64,000 nt of DNA from the NCBI RefSeq assembly GCF_016808095.1, contig NC_068971.1:14520501-14584500 (forward strand). The letters are read 5' to 3'. The position numbers were made by a program, and so were the translations under genes. The stretch's first letter is position 1. Each line of letters begins with the position of its first letter. Below the pieces are notes generated by a model. The model made no database searches, was not told where the DNA came from, and worked only from the letters and a program-made list of their open reading frames with translations. Positions 45,735 through 61,029 of this stretch are shown here, in pieces. Source of the DNA: Vigna angularis (lineage: Eukaryota > Streptophyta > Magnoliopsida > Fabales > Fabaceae).

Positions 45735-47250
45735 ATGGCCGATGATCCCAACCACCGGGTGTGGATGTATGACCGTTGTTATAGCGGTAGAAGGGGTTTG
45801 AAGGAAACTTTTGTAATAGGAGTTGAAGAGTTTGTTCACAAGGCTCGACAGTATAAATATTATGTTGTTGATGGAGGATTCGATGTCCATGCTTGAAGTG
45901 CGAATGTACACGAATTTTGAAAGATGATGTCGTCAAAGTTCACCTATACCAGAAAGGTTTCTTGCCAAATTACAAGATTTGGACATTTCATGGAGAAGAA
46001 ATACCTTCTACCTCGACTGCTGACGATAATTGGCTGGCTTCAGGTTCGAACACTTTTGTACGTTCATATGAGATAGATGACATTAATAATATGCAAGAGA
46101 TGGTCAACCATGCTCTTGGTCGACATGATCAAGAAGAAGCGTACGATTGTCCTGTTGAGGAGTCTCCAAATGAAATCACTCAACGGTTTTATAATTTATT
46201 GACAGAGGCAAATCAACCTATATTTGAAAGGTCAATTGAGTCAAAATTGTTAGTGTGCATTCAACTTATGGCTTGTAAATCTAATTGGAATGTTCCCAAT
46301 CAAGCCTTGGACTTCATGACAAAGTTCGTTTTAAGGTTATCACCACCAAACAATTCTTTGCCAAAGAATTTTTATGAAGCAAAAAGGTGTTTCAAAGTTG
46401 GGATTGGAAACAAAGAAGATTGATTGTTGTTTGAATGGATGTATGCTTTTCTATGACAACGAGAATGGGAAAAATGATGCATTGTTGGTTGAGTGCAAGT
46501 TTTGTATCCTCGATTTCAGACATTGCATCCGGGACGGAGGCAAAGAAAACCAATTGCATTCAAGTCCATGTTCTACTTGCTTATCATTCCAAGATTACAA
46601 AGAATGTTCGCTTCAATGCAAACAGCATAACACATGACATGGCATGATGGTAACAAAATTGAAGGAGTGTTGCGTCATCCTTCTAACGGTGAAGCTTGGA
46701 AGCACTTCAATCTTAAACATCCATCCTTTACTAGTGATGCTCGTAACGTGCGACTTGGTCTATGTTCAAATGGGTTTACTCCTTACATTCAGGCGTCCGC
46801 ATCACCATATTCATCTTGGCCGGTGATTGTCACCCCCTACAATCTTCCGCCTGAGATGTGTATGACAAAACCTTACATGTTTTTAACGTGTATAATTCCA
46901 GGTCCATCTAATCTCAAGGCATCCATTGATGTTTATTTGGAGCCATTGATTGATGATTTGAAGAAGTTGTAGAGTGGTATTTGGATATATGATGTTTCTA
47001 GGAAGCAAAATTTCTTGATGAGAGCAGCTTTGATGTGGACTATTAATGACTTCCCCGCATATGGCATGTTATCTGGTTGGAGCAGGCATGGTTGATTAGC
47101 TTGTCCGCATTGCATGGAGCACACAAAGTAATTCTTTTTGAGTTATGGTCGCAAAAGTTCTTGGTTCGACTGCCATCGAAGATTCTTATGCAGTGATCAC
47201 CCATTTAGACGAAACAAAAAAGCTTTTCGCAAAGGACAAGTTGAAACAAA
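45735..47250 (+). pseudogene. CACTA TNP2-type transposase, 3'-truncated
   Basis: Starts MADDPNHRVWMYDRCYSGRRG (transposase-associated domain). A frameshift near 45893 leads to CTRILKDDVVKVHLYQKGFLPNYKIWTFHGEE and the Transposase_21 region: NQPIFERSIESKLLV, FYEAKRCF, a frame change near 46420, then SNGFTPYIQASASPYSSWPVIVTPYNLPPEMCM and IDVYLEPLIDDLKKL (46634-46972). After a TAG at 46970 it continues NDFPAYGMLSGW, CPHCMEHTK and SDHPFRRNKKAFRKGQVET. Coding homology stops there, so the second half (DUF4218, DUF4216) is absent and subterminal repeats follow directly. This is a different TNP2 lineage from 26095-29248. Confidence 0.88.
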
Positions 47251-47269
47251 TATGGCCTCCCCTAAGCTC

Positions 47270-47447
47270 ACTCCATCACAAAAGAATATTACCGAAGGAC
47301 TCAATCCGTCGCTAATTTTTACCGACACGTGTATTACCGATGGTAGACGGGCCGTCGGTAATCCGTCGATAAATTTTGATTATTGACGGAATATATAACT
47401 TACCGACGACATTTGACCGTCGGTAATACCAACTCTTGTTGTAGTTG
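47270..47447 (-). repeat. Internal CGGTAAT repeats and second terminus-like end
   Basis: Copies of ATTACCGA(A/C)GG and GTCGGTAAT in both orientations, ending ACCAACTCTTGTTGTAGTTG; read inward this is near CACTACAACAAGAG. It sits 780 bp inside the outer right end. Confidence 0.65.
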
Positions 47448-48110
47448 CAGTTTCCAGTTAAGCATCCAAGAATCTATTCATTCAAATATCCTCAACGACC
47501 AATATCCAACGAATGTTGGCACCTTCAGAAACTCCAAGGCCACACAAAAAGAACACAATTTCTACCACACTCACAATGACAGAGACAAAACAACATGAAA
47601 ACAAAAAAAAAGAAAGAAAGCAAGCATAATTCAAGTACAATTCTTCTCGACAAAAATTCAATTTTGAAAATAAACTTACCTCGAAAGAAAAATGGACGAA
47701 GATGCCAGCCTCTACAGACCACGACCACGAACTTAACAAGCCCACATCACCCCAACGTTGTCGTCAAGCCAACCTCGATGACCCACCACCACTGTCGCAA
47801 AACGCCAACTAGCACGACCCACCACTCTGCCGGAAACACCACGCCACCAACGACCACAACTTCGCGGGAGAACGCCTTAGGGTGACCAAAAACGGACTAA
47901 GACTTTGGTATCGTTGGAGGAATTTCTGAAATTTGGGCAGAGGAGAGAGGGAATTTCTGAAATTTGGGCAGAGGAGAGGAAGATTAGGGCTTTGGTATCG
48001 TTGGAAGAGTAAAGGAGAAGGGTTGGAGGAAGGGTTTTGGACGACGAAGAACAAGACGAAGACTAGGGCTGGTGAAAAATGAATTGCAGAGAAGAAACAA
48101 CTTAAAATTC
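47448..48110 (-). other. GC-richer leader-like segment between two CACTA ends
   Basis: 47680-47880 is C/A-rich, with proline/threonine-rich frames only; 47915-47985 is a ~32-bp direct duplication of GAATTTCTGAAATTTGGGCAGAGGAGAG. On the minus strand it resembles the promoter/leader region that CACTA elements often hold behind their subterminal repeats. No gene recognised. Confidence 0.4.
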
Positions 48111-48229
48111 TTCGAAAACATTACCGAAGACCTCTAAGCCATCGATAATTGAATTTATCACTGCATTACCGAGGGTTCCTAGGCCGTGGGTAAAAAGTCG
48201 CCGAAAAAACACACATTTCCTGTAGTCAC

Positions 48230-51238
<3,009 letters not shown>

Positions 51239-51736
51239 GTTTAAACCTTCGGATTGGATCGTTCTCATATTTGTTGGAAATCTCAAGTGGATCATTATTT
51301 TTTCAACTCTTTCAATTGGGTCTATATATTTATAAAATGTCTCAATTTGATTTAAATATTTGAAAAATTAAGCCAATTAAACCTTATTCGTTAAGTTTCC
51401 AATGGCGTTAAAATGTGATGATAGTGAATATGCTGAGGTGAATATTTTATTACGTGGAAATAATTAAATTATGACATGCAATTTAGTAAATTAAGAAAAA
51501 ATAATTATGGAAGCAACATTCAAAAAATCCTAGAAGCTTCATTCATCCTCACCCACAGAGCATGTCATCCTCCGTTAACTTCATCAGCCATCATCATGAT
51601 CAACCTCTCTTTGACATCCAGCACCGTACAAACCCCAAAATGGCGAACCTAAATCGTTCCTGTTCTATTCACCATCGCTCCTCTATTTATCACCGTAAAA
51701 GCCCTAAAATGCAGATATTTCGGGGATCAATAGGAA

Positions 51737-51961
51737 TCAGAGACAAGATGACATATAACAAGGCAAGATAGTTTCAAAATAGTGTATCCCATCCAACTCC
51801 GGCGCAAATTTGGGACTCAAACGGGCCGGGTTTTGTTTGGTTGTAGCGACCGGTGATGGATTCAGATATTTTCTGGTGGTTTCCGGCTCAACAGTTGAAG
51901 AAGTGCCTTTTGTGTTGGGCTTGGAAGACAATTCCTTTTTGGGGGTCGTGCCCGTGCCCAA
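51737..51961 (-). pseudogene. Captured coding-like fragment, unrecognised
   Basis: Reads KGTSSTVEPETTRKYLNPS and ARLSPKFAPELDGIHYFETI in an open 74-residue frame. I do not recognise the family with confidence. Base composition is more GC-rich than the flanks, and the position between TIR arms suggests a captured fragment. Confidence 0.35.
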
Positions 51962-51976
51962 AGAAAAACCCCGCTT

Positions 51977-52276
51977 CTAGCCTTGTACGATCTCGAAGTG
52001 GATGAACATAGACATCATGGTGATGTTGTTAAGGTTTGCAAGGGAGACTGTGACAGAGGCGTTTTTGGATCTTCTGGCTTGCGAGACAAGTTGCGCGCCT
52101 TTGACAAAATGGCTTTTTGCTTGGACGACGTGTGGGTTTGGGGGACGGTGGCGGAGCTTGGCATAGAGGCGCTGGGGAATGTAGTGCATCCAGAGGAAGG
52201 AGACGATGGCGATCGAGATGACGAAGACTTGTAGCGCGATATCGCAAATCATTGTGTTTTTCTCATCTTGCTCCAT
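51977..52276 (-). pseudogene. Captured N-terminus of a plant TPR-type membrane protein
   Basis: From ATG at 52276 (minus) it reads MEQDEKNTMICDIALQVFVI then SIAIVSFLWMHYIPQRLYAKLR, a transmembrane start, then QAKSHFVKGAQLVSQARRSKNA. I recall this as the conserved start of a plant family that continues into tetratricopeptide repeats (EAEADKAI type). Here homology ends after about 80 residues and the frame drifts into AT-like sequence, so only the first exon region was taken. A leader-like segment (52280-52440) precedes it. Donor gene and function are not known from this window. Confidence 0.6.
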
Positions 52277-53122
52277 TTTTGGATTCTCGTGGTAGTGACT
52301 GATCTGTAGAGGGAGTGGGAGTATATAGATAGATTGATGGAAGAGAAGAGTATAGGAATTTGAGAAGTTTCTCTGGTCTTCAATCAGAGACTCTATGTGT
52401 AGACCACCACAATGTAGCCGACATGTCCTTTGACTATTCATCTACCTTCAATACAGGTAAAGTAATTAATGCTCATTTTTTTCTATTATTTTCAACTATT
52501 CCCTCTATTATTCCTTCAATCCAGGTAAAGCAATCAGCAGCGACGTAGAAACGATCTAGTGTCCCCATCATCTCGCGCAAATCATGTTTTCTCCTTGGCG
52601 GTTCTTAATTTGTAAACCTAGAAAATCAACACAGTTCATCCCAAAATCAGAAACAAAAACCCTAGAATCGTGCAGCCCCAATTCGCGCCTTCACCTTCCC
52701 TAAATCGTGAACTCCAACGCTGCATCAGAAAACAGAAACCACAAAGAACCCTAAACACAAAACCCCATTCGTAAAAATCTCAAATTGCAGAAACCCAGAA
52801 CAATGCACCTTCTCCTTGCAACTCTTCGAACCATCTTCATTCGTCGTCATCACAAAGCTCGCCTAGACAGTAGCCGTGAAGGAGAAGGAACGAACCTTAT
52901 TCTCATAATAAATTTTGTCACGTCAAAAACTCTTAATTTAAAAAAAAACTCACACAATAAAACACTTTTACATCAACGTGGAACACGTCATCGCATTTTA
53001 ACACCGTATGTAGAAACTTAACGGACATGACTTAATTGGCTTAATTTTTTAAATATTTGAACCAAATTGAGACAATTTGCAAATATATGGACCCAGTTGA
53101 GACAGTTGAAAAAACGAGAACT

Positions 53123-54606
53123 TGTAACATCCCAAAAATACAGTCTAAAACCATATAATAGAATAATTACATTGAATAATATTACAGATCAGTCTTACAT
53201 TAAAGAGAACATACGTTCGTGGCCGAACGGCCATACAGAAAGACTAGAAAAATTAAAAACCGAACGACATAAGTAATTCTGACCGAACAGTTTACAAAAG
53301 CCTATACCGAACGGTCAAAACAAAAGCAAAGGGGAAAAGGTGATCGAGCGATCACCTTACTATCAGACTACTATTGACCGAACGGTTCTACTGCTCGGTC
53401 TTAACTTCTACCTCTACTAAGTTATCTTCCTCTAGCACCTCTTCCAATGCTTCTTCCAGCAACTCTTCTCCTTCTACTCCCACCCACAGGGTGATCATCG
53501 CAATGACAAAGACGAACGAACGGGAATACATGACAAGATAGGAAATAGGGTAAGCTTATGTAATTTAATTCATGTATAAACATATATTTCACACAATCAA
53601 CCAAACAAGATAAATTCATCATTCGTTCATACAAAGCCTAATACTAGACTGACTGTCCGGACTGTATGAAATCTGTGTAGCTACGACGTTCGTGCACCCA
53701 GGTGATGTAGTAATTGGGATACCCTCAACAGCTGCCACCCGAGGTTAGTCCTATCTGTCCAAATTAACCATAAGGACTAGGACCTCCTGTCGTTCCCACA
53801 CATGACTTACCCTCCTGTACGTGAGGACGAGTAATCACAGAACATCAAGATGAAACACCAGCTTAGCATGCCCACATTCATACTTTACCAATTCCAATAT
53901 ACATTCATGAATCATTCCTCCCCAGAATGCTCGTCCATAATCCAAAACATTTCATCCATATCATATTCTCTTCATCTTTCATTAATAATCATCTCAATTA
54001 AACCATTCGTTCAAAGATCACTAAGGGTACCAAATACCGAACGTTAAACTTTAACCTTTAACTAGACCGAACACTTGGAGTGTGACCGAGAGGTCTCCCG
54101 TTCCAGAACAGACTAAGGCTGGGAGGGTTACTATCAGGTTGAGAAAGAAACCGAGTGCAATAGATATCGCAAGAAACGAATGGAACGAACGTTAATTATA
54201 AAGTGGGCCAATTAAATGAACTGACCCTTGTGAGCTCAAACAAAACACCGAAAAGACCATGCCAAGTGCTAATACTCTAGACCGAAACCATTGGATACAG
54301 ACTCTTCAAGACATCCAAGGAATAATACTTAGAAGAATTCACATGAATAAACCGAACACTTATAAATACTTAACTTATTTGAGTTTAACATCAAGAAAAT
54401 CGAATGTCAGTCAATGACCGAACACGGTAGAGAGAGAACTCTATTGAAGTTGGACGAACGCTATTTTCATCAAGATAGATTATAAAAAGAAAAGAGAATG
54501 AGCGCTTGGTGTAAGACCGATCACTACTAAACTTATAGTAGAAGGCTTGATAAATATAATAAGATACCATTTGGAGTAGTGTTTAAGAACAAATGAAAAT
54601 ATACAA

Positions 54607-54664
<58 letters not shown>

Positions 54665-55657
54665 TTAAGTTCATAACCGAATACCAAGAAACAATTATGC
54701 TTGGCCGAACGCTCATGCACAGTATTACGAAATGAAGACGTTCGTCCTCAACTAGGATTCTTCCCAAATGAAAGAATCCAATTCCAACCAAGTTCACTAG
54801 AAAAACCGAACGGTCAAGGACCGTTCAGTGACGAACGTACACTTTCATAGGGGAAATTTCATACCTAGAAATCATTTATCTCAATTCAATTTCTCAACAT
54901 TTATTTACATAAGTTCATACATCCATATCATAGAATTTCATATATTTCATACATCATAACATAGCACAATCATATTTCACTTTAAATCATCAAATCAACG
55001 AACGTTCATGCAATATAGCAACATACAAATTAAATTACATAAGCTTCCCTTACCTTTGAGCGTGACCGGACGTTCACAGAGGCAGAATACAGTTCACCAC
55101 TACCAGTTCTTCTACCCTCAACGCTCGACAATTTTCCAACTAAACCAAGTAAAACCAAAACACTCTTAGAACCACTCATTTGGAGAATGGTGATCAACAC
55201 ATGAAACCAAAACTGGGTTTGCATGTCTAGGAAAACGAACGACTGGGTGAAAAGAAAGACTTACCAGCTCAGCTTCACAAACCGAACAGTTTATCTGGAA
55301 GCTCTTGATGTCGGAAGTGCTTCTAGGTGGCTGAACGAAGATTGGAGAAGAGAAAGGGTGTGATTTCGTAGAGAAAAGATGAATGAGATTTAGAGAGAAG
55401 GAGGAGAAAACGAAGTTCCAGAGTTTGGAGGAGAGGTTGCATGCAGAGAATGGCGTGGATTTCTGAAAACTTAAAGTTTTCCTTCCAACGTCAAAAACGA
55501 GCGTCCGCTCATTTGCCGACACCTGCCTTCCACTATCTGATTTCTGGATCCTCTTCGCTTGACACCTGGCGTCCGTCATCTGAGTGTCGAGCCCCCCCTC
55601 TTGACACGTGAACTCCACTAAAACGAATCCTGAGTGCGTTTTAAATGGGCTCTAACA
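53123..55657 (-). repeat. 3' LTR of the chromovirus, 2535 bp
   Basis: TGTAACATCCC at one end and GGGCTCTAACA at the other, giving TGTTAGAGCCC...GGGATGTTACA on the element's strand. The right boundary follows the pol stop and a purine run (AGGGGGAA on the minus strand, PPT-like). Contains a (TA)n at 54611-54663, many CCGAACGGTC motifs, and AAAGGTAAGGGAAGCTT at 55041-55057 on the minus strand. Confidence 0.8.
54611..54663. repeat. (TA)n microsatellite
   Basis: About 26 TA units inside the 3' LTR. Confidence 0.95.
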
Positions 55658-55689
55658 TTCCCCCTAACTACAAAAATTTTCGTTCTCGA

Positions 55690-56530
55690 AAATTAAGACT
55701 TACCAGAAAATAGATGAGGGTACAAGTCTCTCATTGCATCTTCCACTTTCCATGTAGAGTCGCCCGTCTTCTTGTCCCAAACCACTCTCACCAATTTGAT
55801 GGCTTTTTCTCTTGTAATACTTGGTTCGGCTATCTTCAATACGCACTGGTTGCATCTCCACGAATACGAACGTCTTCTGGCTCTAGCACATGAGACAAGT
55901 CTCCAATATACTTCCAGAATTGAGATACGTGAAAACGGGGTGAAGGTTGGAAAGTTGAGGAGGCAAGGCTATCTCGTACGCAACTGGTTCGATTCTCCTT
56001 AGGATTTGGTAAGGCCAATGAATTTGGGAAACAGCTTCTTAGGACAAACGGCTCTGCCCACACGCACGTCCTTAGCAAATCTTCAATGCTGACTGGTTTC
56101 AACTATACCGAACGATTATATTTGAGTAAGGCTGAATGGTTAAGAGAAGAGAGTGAACTACAGAAGAACTTTGAGGTAAGGAATTGGTTGTTAACATTTA
56201 AATAAGAAGATAATGGCTTTGAAAGGTTAACCGATCGGTAACATAAATACCGAACGAGAAAAGTTACTATTAGAAAGAGTCACAAGTCTTCCAAGGGAAA
56301 AAGATTTAATGGAAAAGTTTGTTACTGTTGGAGGAAGAGAGTATAGATAATTGCTGAGTGTTTTGAAGAAGAGTATCCAATATCTTAGGTTTAGGCAGAG
56401 ACTGGATTTCTTGGTCATTGGAGAAAACGAGACTTCATCTCTGACCCCTAATTGATTCAAAGCAGTCGTTCATACAAATCTTCGAATGTCTGAATCGTTC
56501 TCTTCGTCTGGTCGTTCCTCTAGAATGATA
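55690..56530 (-). pseudogene. Integrase C-terminus and chromodomain
   Basis: Fragments in different frames: GQTKRTIQTFEDL-like sequence (about 56470-56520), then GRAVCPKKLFPKFIGPYQIL, PRFHVSQFWKYIGDLSHVLEPEDV (55900-56080) and VRVVWDKKTGDSTWKVEDAMRDLYPHLFSGKS-stop (about 55695-55800). These correspond to the integrase GPY/F module and the chromodomain that steers chromovirus integration. Frameshifts and an AT-rich block at 56100-56460 break it. Confidence 0.85.
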
Positions 56531-57639
56531 ACTGAACAAGTCTTCAACTGGTTGCCCAACTTACTCTTCAATGATTGCACAAAACCAAGAGATGAATTGA
56601 AAATCTCTACCTGAATTGCTACTAGATTGCATTCTAAGCAATCAAACCACTTCCCTGCTGTAGAGTTGAACCAATCCTTATCATTAACTTCTCAAATCAA
56701 TGACTATAAAGCAAACATTCTTGGTCAATCTACTCTCAGTAACTCTAATAGTATCTTAGCCGTATGACCGATCGTGAAAGTTAGTGATGAATTTTATGGT
56801 AATGTTATAGCATTTCCATTCGGTGTCTGAAGCTCTTCCTTCACCTTTTGACATGTTACACTATAACACATAAACCGAGCTACTTCTGTTTATAAACCTA
56901 ACTACTAAATTGATGGTGATGACCTTTCTAAAAATCAATCTCTCAATTCACTATAAAGGACACAATCTTTTAGCTGAATCTTCAAGATATTGTCCGTTCC
57001 TAACTTAAAATCTTTTCTTTGCTCACTTCCGATCGATTCTACCAAACGGTTCACTCTCTACTTCCAACTGAGGCCCCTAATAACGTTCGTATCCTCACTT
57101 ATAATATTAAGTCCCTGAAACTCTCAACTAAACTCGACTCTCGGTTTATCACTGCTTACACACGCCCTAGTATTTGTACTTTACTCATCTAGTAATTCAC
57201 ACTTCGAACAATTCTTCACACAACTCTCCTTATCCTTAACACTCCTAGCAATGCTCTCAAATGTTCCACTTTGATTCTTGAGTTTCATCTACTCCGCTAA
57301 TGCTACTCTGTAAGAAGTTACTGATGTTAATCTAACACTTGGCATTAGTGCAAAAGAGACTCAACTTTACTCTGTGTGGATAACCTTGGCGCCTCTTCAG
57401 GAGGACTCAACAATCCAAACGTTTACTATTACCGTTCGGCTACCCTCTTGCTACCGAAAGGTCTAACTTAATAGATATCGAACGTCGACACACCATTCAC
57501 GTGAAGTATCTCGTAAGTTAGTCAATTCTAGAAAATAACACTCTTACTAACATAATAATAAACATCTATCTCATAGGTTAAACTAACCCAATTGCTGGTG
57601 TTTACACCACCAAATCAAACAGCTTCCTTCTCACAACAA
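56531..57639 (-). pseudogene. Decayed pol remnant
   Basis: Mostly unreadable. A minus-strand SVRLTSVTSYRVALAE-like string near 57285-57345 resembles the start of Ty3 reverse transcriptase (the PYRMAPAE region), so this is probably degenerate pol rather than unrelated DNA. No catalytic motif is preserved. Confidence 0.45.
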
Positions 57640-58838
57640 TTAAAACAACGCATAGCAAGGCAGTCCATACAATAAGCAAGTGCTGGTGAGAAGTGTACCT
57701 GAGCTTGCCGCTTCCATGCCTATTATAGCATAAACCTGATCGACCACCTGTGCTCGGCCACCACTCCTTGATTGATTTCTTCCAGCATTTGGTGGCCTCA
57801 TCACCGCTTGTCCTCCCATGTTACACTCGCTCTCCAAATGTCCGTTCCTCCTACAGCAAGTGCAAAATTTTCCTCCCACCAATTGAGGACATGACGATCG
57901 ATAGTGTGGTCGTCCACACTGAAAACAAGTCACGGTCCCTTGCTGTCCAAGTCGACCGGCAGCATCCAAGGATTGTGACTGAGACCCACCAGAAGTAGAT
58001 GGTGGTGTTGGACGAGCGTAAGGATTCCTTCTCAAATTCATATTGCTTCTAGACGAGACCGGTCCCCTAGCCGTCTGTTGTTGCTTCTTCTGCTATTCCA
58101 CTTCTTCAACGTTCTTCTCCAATACCTTGGCTCTCTCAACCATGGCAGGAAATGACTTAATACACAGGCTGGAGATCAACAACTTCAAATCACTCCTCAG
58201 CCCATTCTCGAACTTCCTACACTGCCACTCCTCACTAACGGCTATGGTGTTGAAACGAACCATGTGTTTGAACCTGCTGGTATATTCCGAGACGGACATC
58301 CCGCCTTGCACCAGTTGAAGAAACTCCACTTCCTTAGCGAAACGAACGTTATTAGGGAAATACTCTTCATAAAACTTAGTTCTGAAAACTTCCCAAGAGA
58401 TGGGAGTCTGGTCGTCCGCTAAGATCATCTTCATGCTAGTCCACCAATGACTAGCCTCTTCAGTCAGCAGATACTCTGTCCACCAATGACTAGCCTCTCC
58501 ATGTCCCGTAGCCATTGGTCGGCCTCATCAGGGAGGCACTTCCCATTGAACTTAGCAAGATAGTGTTGGAGAAAGCTCTCCAAACTCCACTCATTCGGAT
58601 GATTCCCAAATGAAGTGGACGCTCTAGCTGTATTCCGAGTTGCTGCTAGTATCTCCATCAATTGTCTTTGGGTTACTTCAACGTTCGCTCTGGTAGCCTC
58701 CAAGCTTTGTAGAGCGACCGTGTTTTGTTGTACTAGAGCAGCGTTCTGTTGTTGTAGAGTCTCTATCATTGACTCTAGCAACCTGGTGTTATCAGATGCA
58801 TCCCGATCGACAGGTTGAGGAGGAGGTCTCGGTGCCAT
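57640..58838 (-). pseudogene. Chromovirus gag and protease start
   Basis: From ATG 58838: MAPRPPPQP, a glutamine-rich segment, FLQHYLAKFNGKCLPDEADQWLRDMERL, then a frame change at about 58490 into SHWWTSMKMIL, ISWEVFRTKFYEEYFPNNVR, EVEFLQLVQGGMSVSEYTSRF and RKFENGLRSDLK (retrotrans_gag). After an in-frame TAG near 58092 come two zinc knuckles, CFQCGRPHYRSSC (one residue shorter than CX2CX4HX4C) and CTCCRRNGHLESEC (canonical), and the protease entry SGTLLTSTCLLYGLPCYALF. It then ends abruptly. A 39-bp duplication sits at the frame change. Confidence 0.9.
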
Positions 58839-58969
58839 TAGTTCTCTGAGAAGTAGAGAAAGTAATCATTAGCCTAATTCAAAGATTTTGAAATACTCGT
58901 TAACGAACGTTGAGCACACAGCAAAAACATAGTGTACTCATAACCTACAGTGTTCTTTAAGGAACAAAA

Positions 58970-58983
58970 CTGCTCTGATATCA
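58970..58983 (-). other. Primer-binding site (initiator tRNA-Met)
   Basis: Minus strand TGATATCAGAGCAG, one base from the canonical TGGTATCAGAGCAG, 4 bases from the LTR. Confidence 0.85.
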
Positions 58984-58987
58984 TTAA

Positions 58988-59747
58988 TGTAACATCCCAA
59001 AAATACAGTCTAAAACCATATAATAGAATAATTACATTGAATAATATTACAGATCAGTCTTACATTAAAGAGAACATACGTTCGTGGCCGAACGGCCTTA
59101 CAGAAAGACTAGAAAAATTAAAAACCGAACGACATAAGTAATTCTGACCGAACGGCTTACAAAAACCTATACCGAACGGTCAAAACAAAAGCAAAGGGGA
59201 AAAGGTGATCGAGCGATCACCTTACTATCAGACTACTATTGACTGAACGGTTCTACTGCTCGGTCTTAACTTCTACCTCTACTAAGTTATCTTCCTCCAA
59301 CGCCTCTTCCAATGCTTCTTCCAGCAACTCTTCTCCTTCTGCTCCCACCCACAGGGTGATCATCGCAATGACAAAGACGAACGAATGGGAATACATGACA
59401 AGACAGGAAATAGGGTAAGCTTATGTAATTTAATTCATGTATAAACATATATTTCACACAATCAACCAAACAAGATAAATTCATCATTCGTTCATACAAA
59501 GCCTAATACTAGACTGACTGTCCGGACTGTATAAAATCTGTGTAGCTACAACGTTCGTGCACCCGGGTGATGTAGTAATTGGGATACCCTCAACAGTTAC
59601 CACCTAAGGTTAGTCCTATCTGTCCAAATTAACCATAAAGACTAGGACCTCCTGCCGTTCTCACACATGACTTACCCTCCTCTACGTGAGGACGAGTAAT
59701 CACGAAACATCAGGATAAACAGCCAGCTTAGCATGTCCACGTTCATA
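58988..59747 (-). repeat. 5' LTR of the chromovirus, truncated
   Basis: Collinear with 53123-53882 with roughly two to three dozen differences by eye, mostly transitions. Homology stops at GTTCATA (59747) and is followed by an A-run and unrelated AT-rich DNA, so about 1.8 kb of this LTR is missing. Confidence 0.88.
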
Positions 59748-60990
59748 AAAAAAACAACTAGAGTTTATAAAAGAATGATACACGTAAAGGAAAAATAACA
59801 TTTATACTCTAAAAAGAACAACTAATCAATAATATTTTTAAACTTTAGAATATAGTTTATAGCAAAAGAGTGAAAAAATAACAAGATAGACAGGAAACTG
59901 TGAAAGAAAAAGGAAAAAGAATTTTTCTTTCAAAAATAATATGATTAGCTTCATTTAAGACATACATAAATGATTATTTTGTTGATAAGGTACATCAGAT
60001 TTAACAATACTTATCTTCAATCGATTTGGAAACATTATATGTAAAAGATATTTCATAAGGTTTTGTGAATTGATTTATATACTACTTTAGCCTTTTTACT
60101 TACCCACCTATATTGTAACTATTATCTACGTAGCCCAAAAAAACTATATTTTTTAAAATTGAGTTATTATCAAATATTATAGCTAACAGTTTTTATAAAT
60201 TAAAAATCAATTTTTAAAATATTTTTATTTATTTATTTATTTATGTTTGACATAGGAAAGATAAAACTCAATGAAACGATTTTCACCTCATGCGAAGAAA
60301 ATAATTATATTTAAAAGATAAATGAGAATCCATCATATATTATTATAAATTATTCATTTGTGCTTAGAGTATTAGCCATTAAAAATACTTATCTAACTAG
60401 TGATTAATACTATAATAAATAACTCTTATACATATTCATCACAATAATATATCTCTATTCTTTTCATATATTCAAATATGTTTTAAATTTTTTAAATATT
60501 CAATAAATGTTTGAAATGGAATTAAATACATGATTCAATAGCTAAAAATATTTAATATTAAAATTAATATTTTATACTCAAGCTTCTTTCCAATCTAAAT
60601 CTATAATTTATTTGAAAGTTCTGTTAGATAAATGCAGGATTGAAAAAAGCTATCAGCAAAAAAGTTTATTAATAATATTATAACTTACTGCGAAAAGTAG
60701 AACTATGAAGATGAAAAGTATACTTTGACACTCACATTTTCTTCAACTTCCATTTTACACCATCTTTTAATAATAAAATATTATATTTCAAAAATAAAAA
60801 GAAATATAAACAAAATTTTAAACGAATGTACTTTATACGAATGTATTTTAGAAAAAATAAAATACGATAAAATTAAAAAATATTACTATAATAACAAAAC
60901 AAAAAATAAGCATAGAAAATAAAGAGGCTGAGAGATATGGATAAGTGAAGAGTTGCAGGAAGTAAGACCAAATAGAAAAAGAGCCCTTCG
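59748..60990. other. AT-rich spacer upstream of the DREB2-like gene
   Basis: No gene or clear repeat recognised; short low-complexity frames only. Confidence 0.55.
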
Positions 60991-61029
60991 CAATGAAGAA
61001 AGCTTCTATGGAATTGCCACCATGAAACC

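Larger units (their letters stand above)
41078..48226 (+). mobile_element. CACTA element, CGGTAAT type, with truncated TNP2
   Basis: Left end CACTACAAGAAATATTTAAA followed by TTTTCGGCGG and TTTACCGAAGG repeats (41078-41260). Right end, read inward, is GACTACAGGAAATG...TTTTTTCGGCGAC...TTTTTACC (48130-48226), a matching imperfect TIR with a mutated first base. The interior has a leader-like region (41280-41600), a truncated TNP2 (45735-47250), then a further set of CGGTAAT repeats ending TCTTGTTGTAGTTG (47270-47447). That end could belong to a nested or internally rearranged CACTA copy. I see no 3-bp TSD. Confidence 0.7.
53123..59747 (-). mobile_element. Deleted Ty3 chromovirus (Tekay/Del-like)
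   Basis: Minus-strand order: truncated 5' LTR (58988-59747), PBS (58970-58983), gag and protease start (57640-58838), decayed pol traces, integrase C-terminus with chromodomain (about 55690-56530), and full 3' LTR (53123-55657). The internal region is only about 3.3 kb, so most of protease, reverse transcriptase and RNase H has been lost or is unrecognisable. The left flank GAACT (53118-53122) has no partner at the right because the 5' LTR is cut off at 59747. Confidence 0.88.

Noticed and set aside
60970..61020. Heat-shock element upstream of the DREB2-like gene
   Set aside because: GAA and TTC blocks are present but spacing does not fit nGAAnnTTCnnGAAn.
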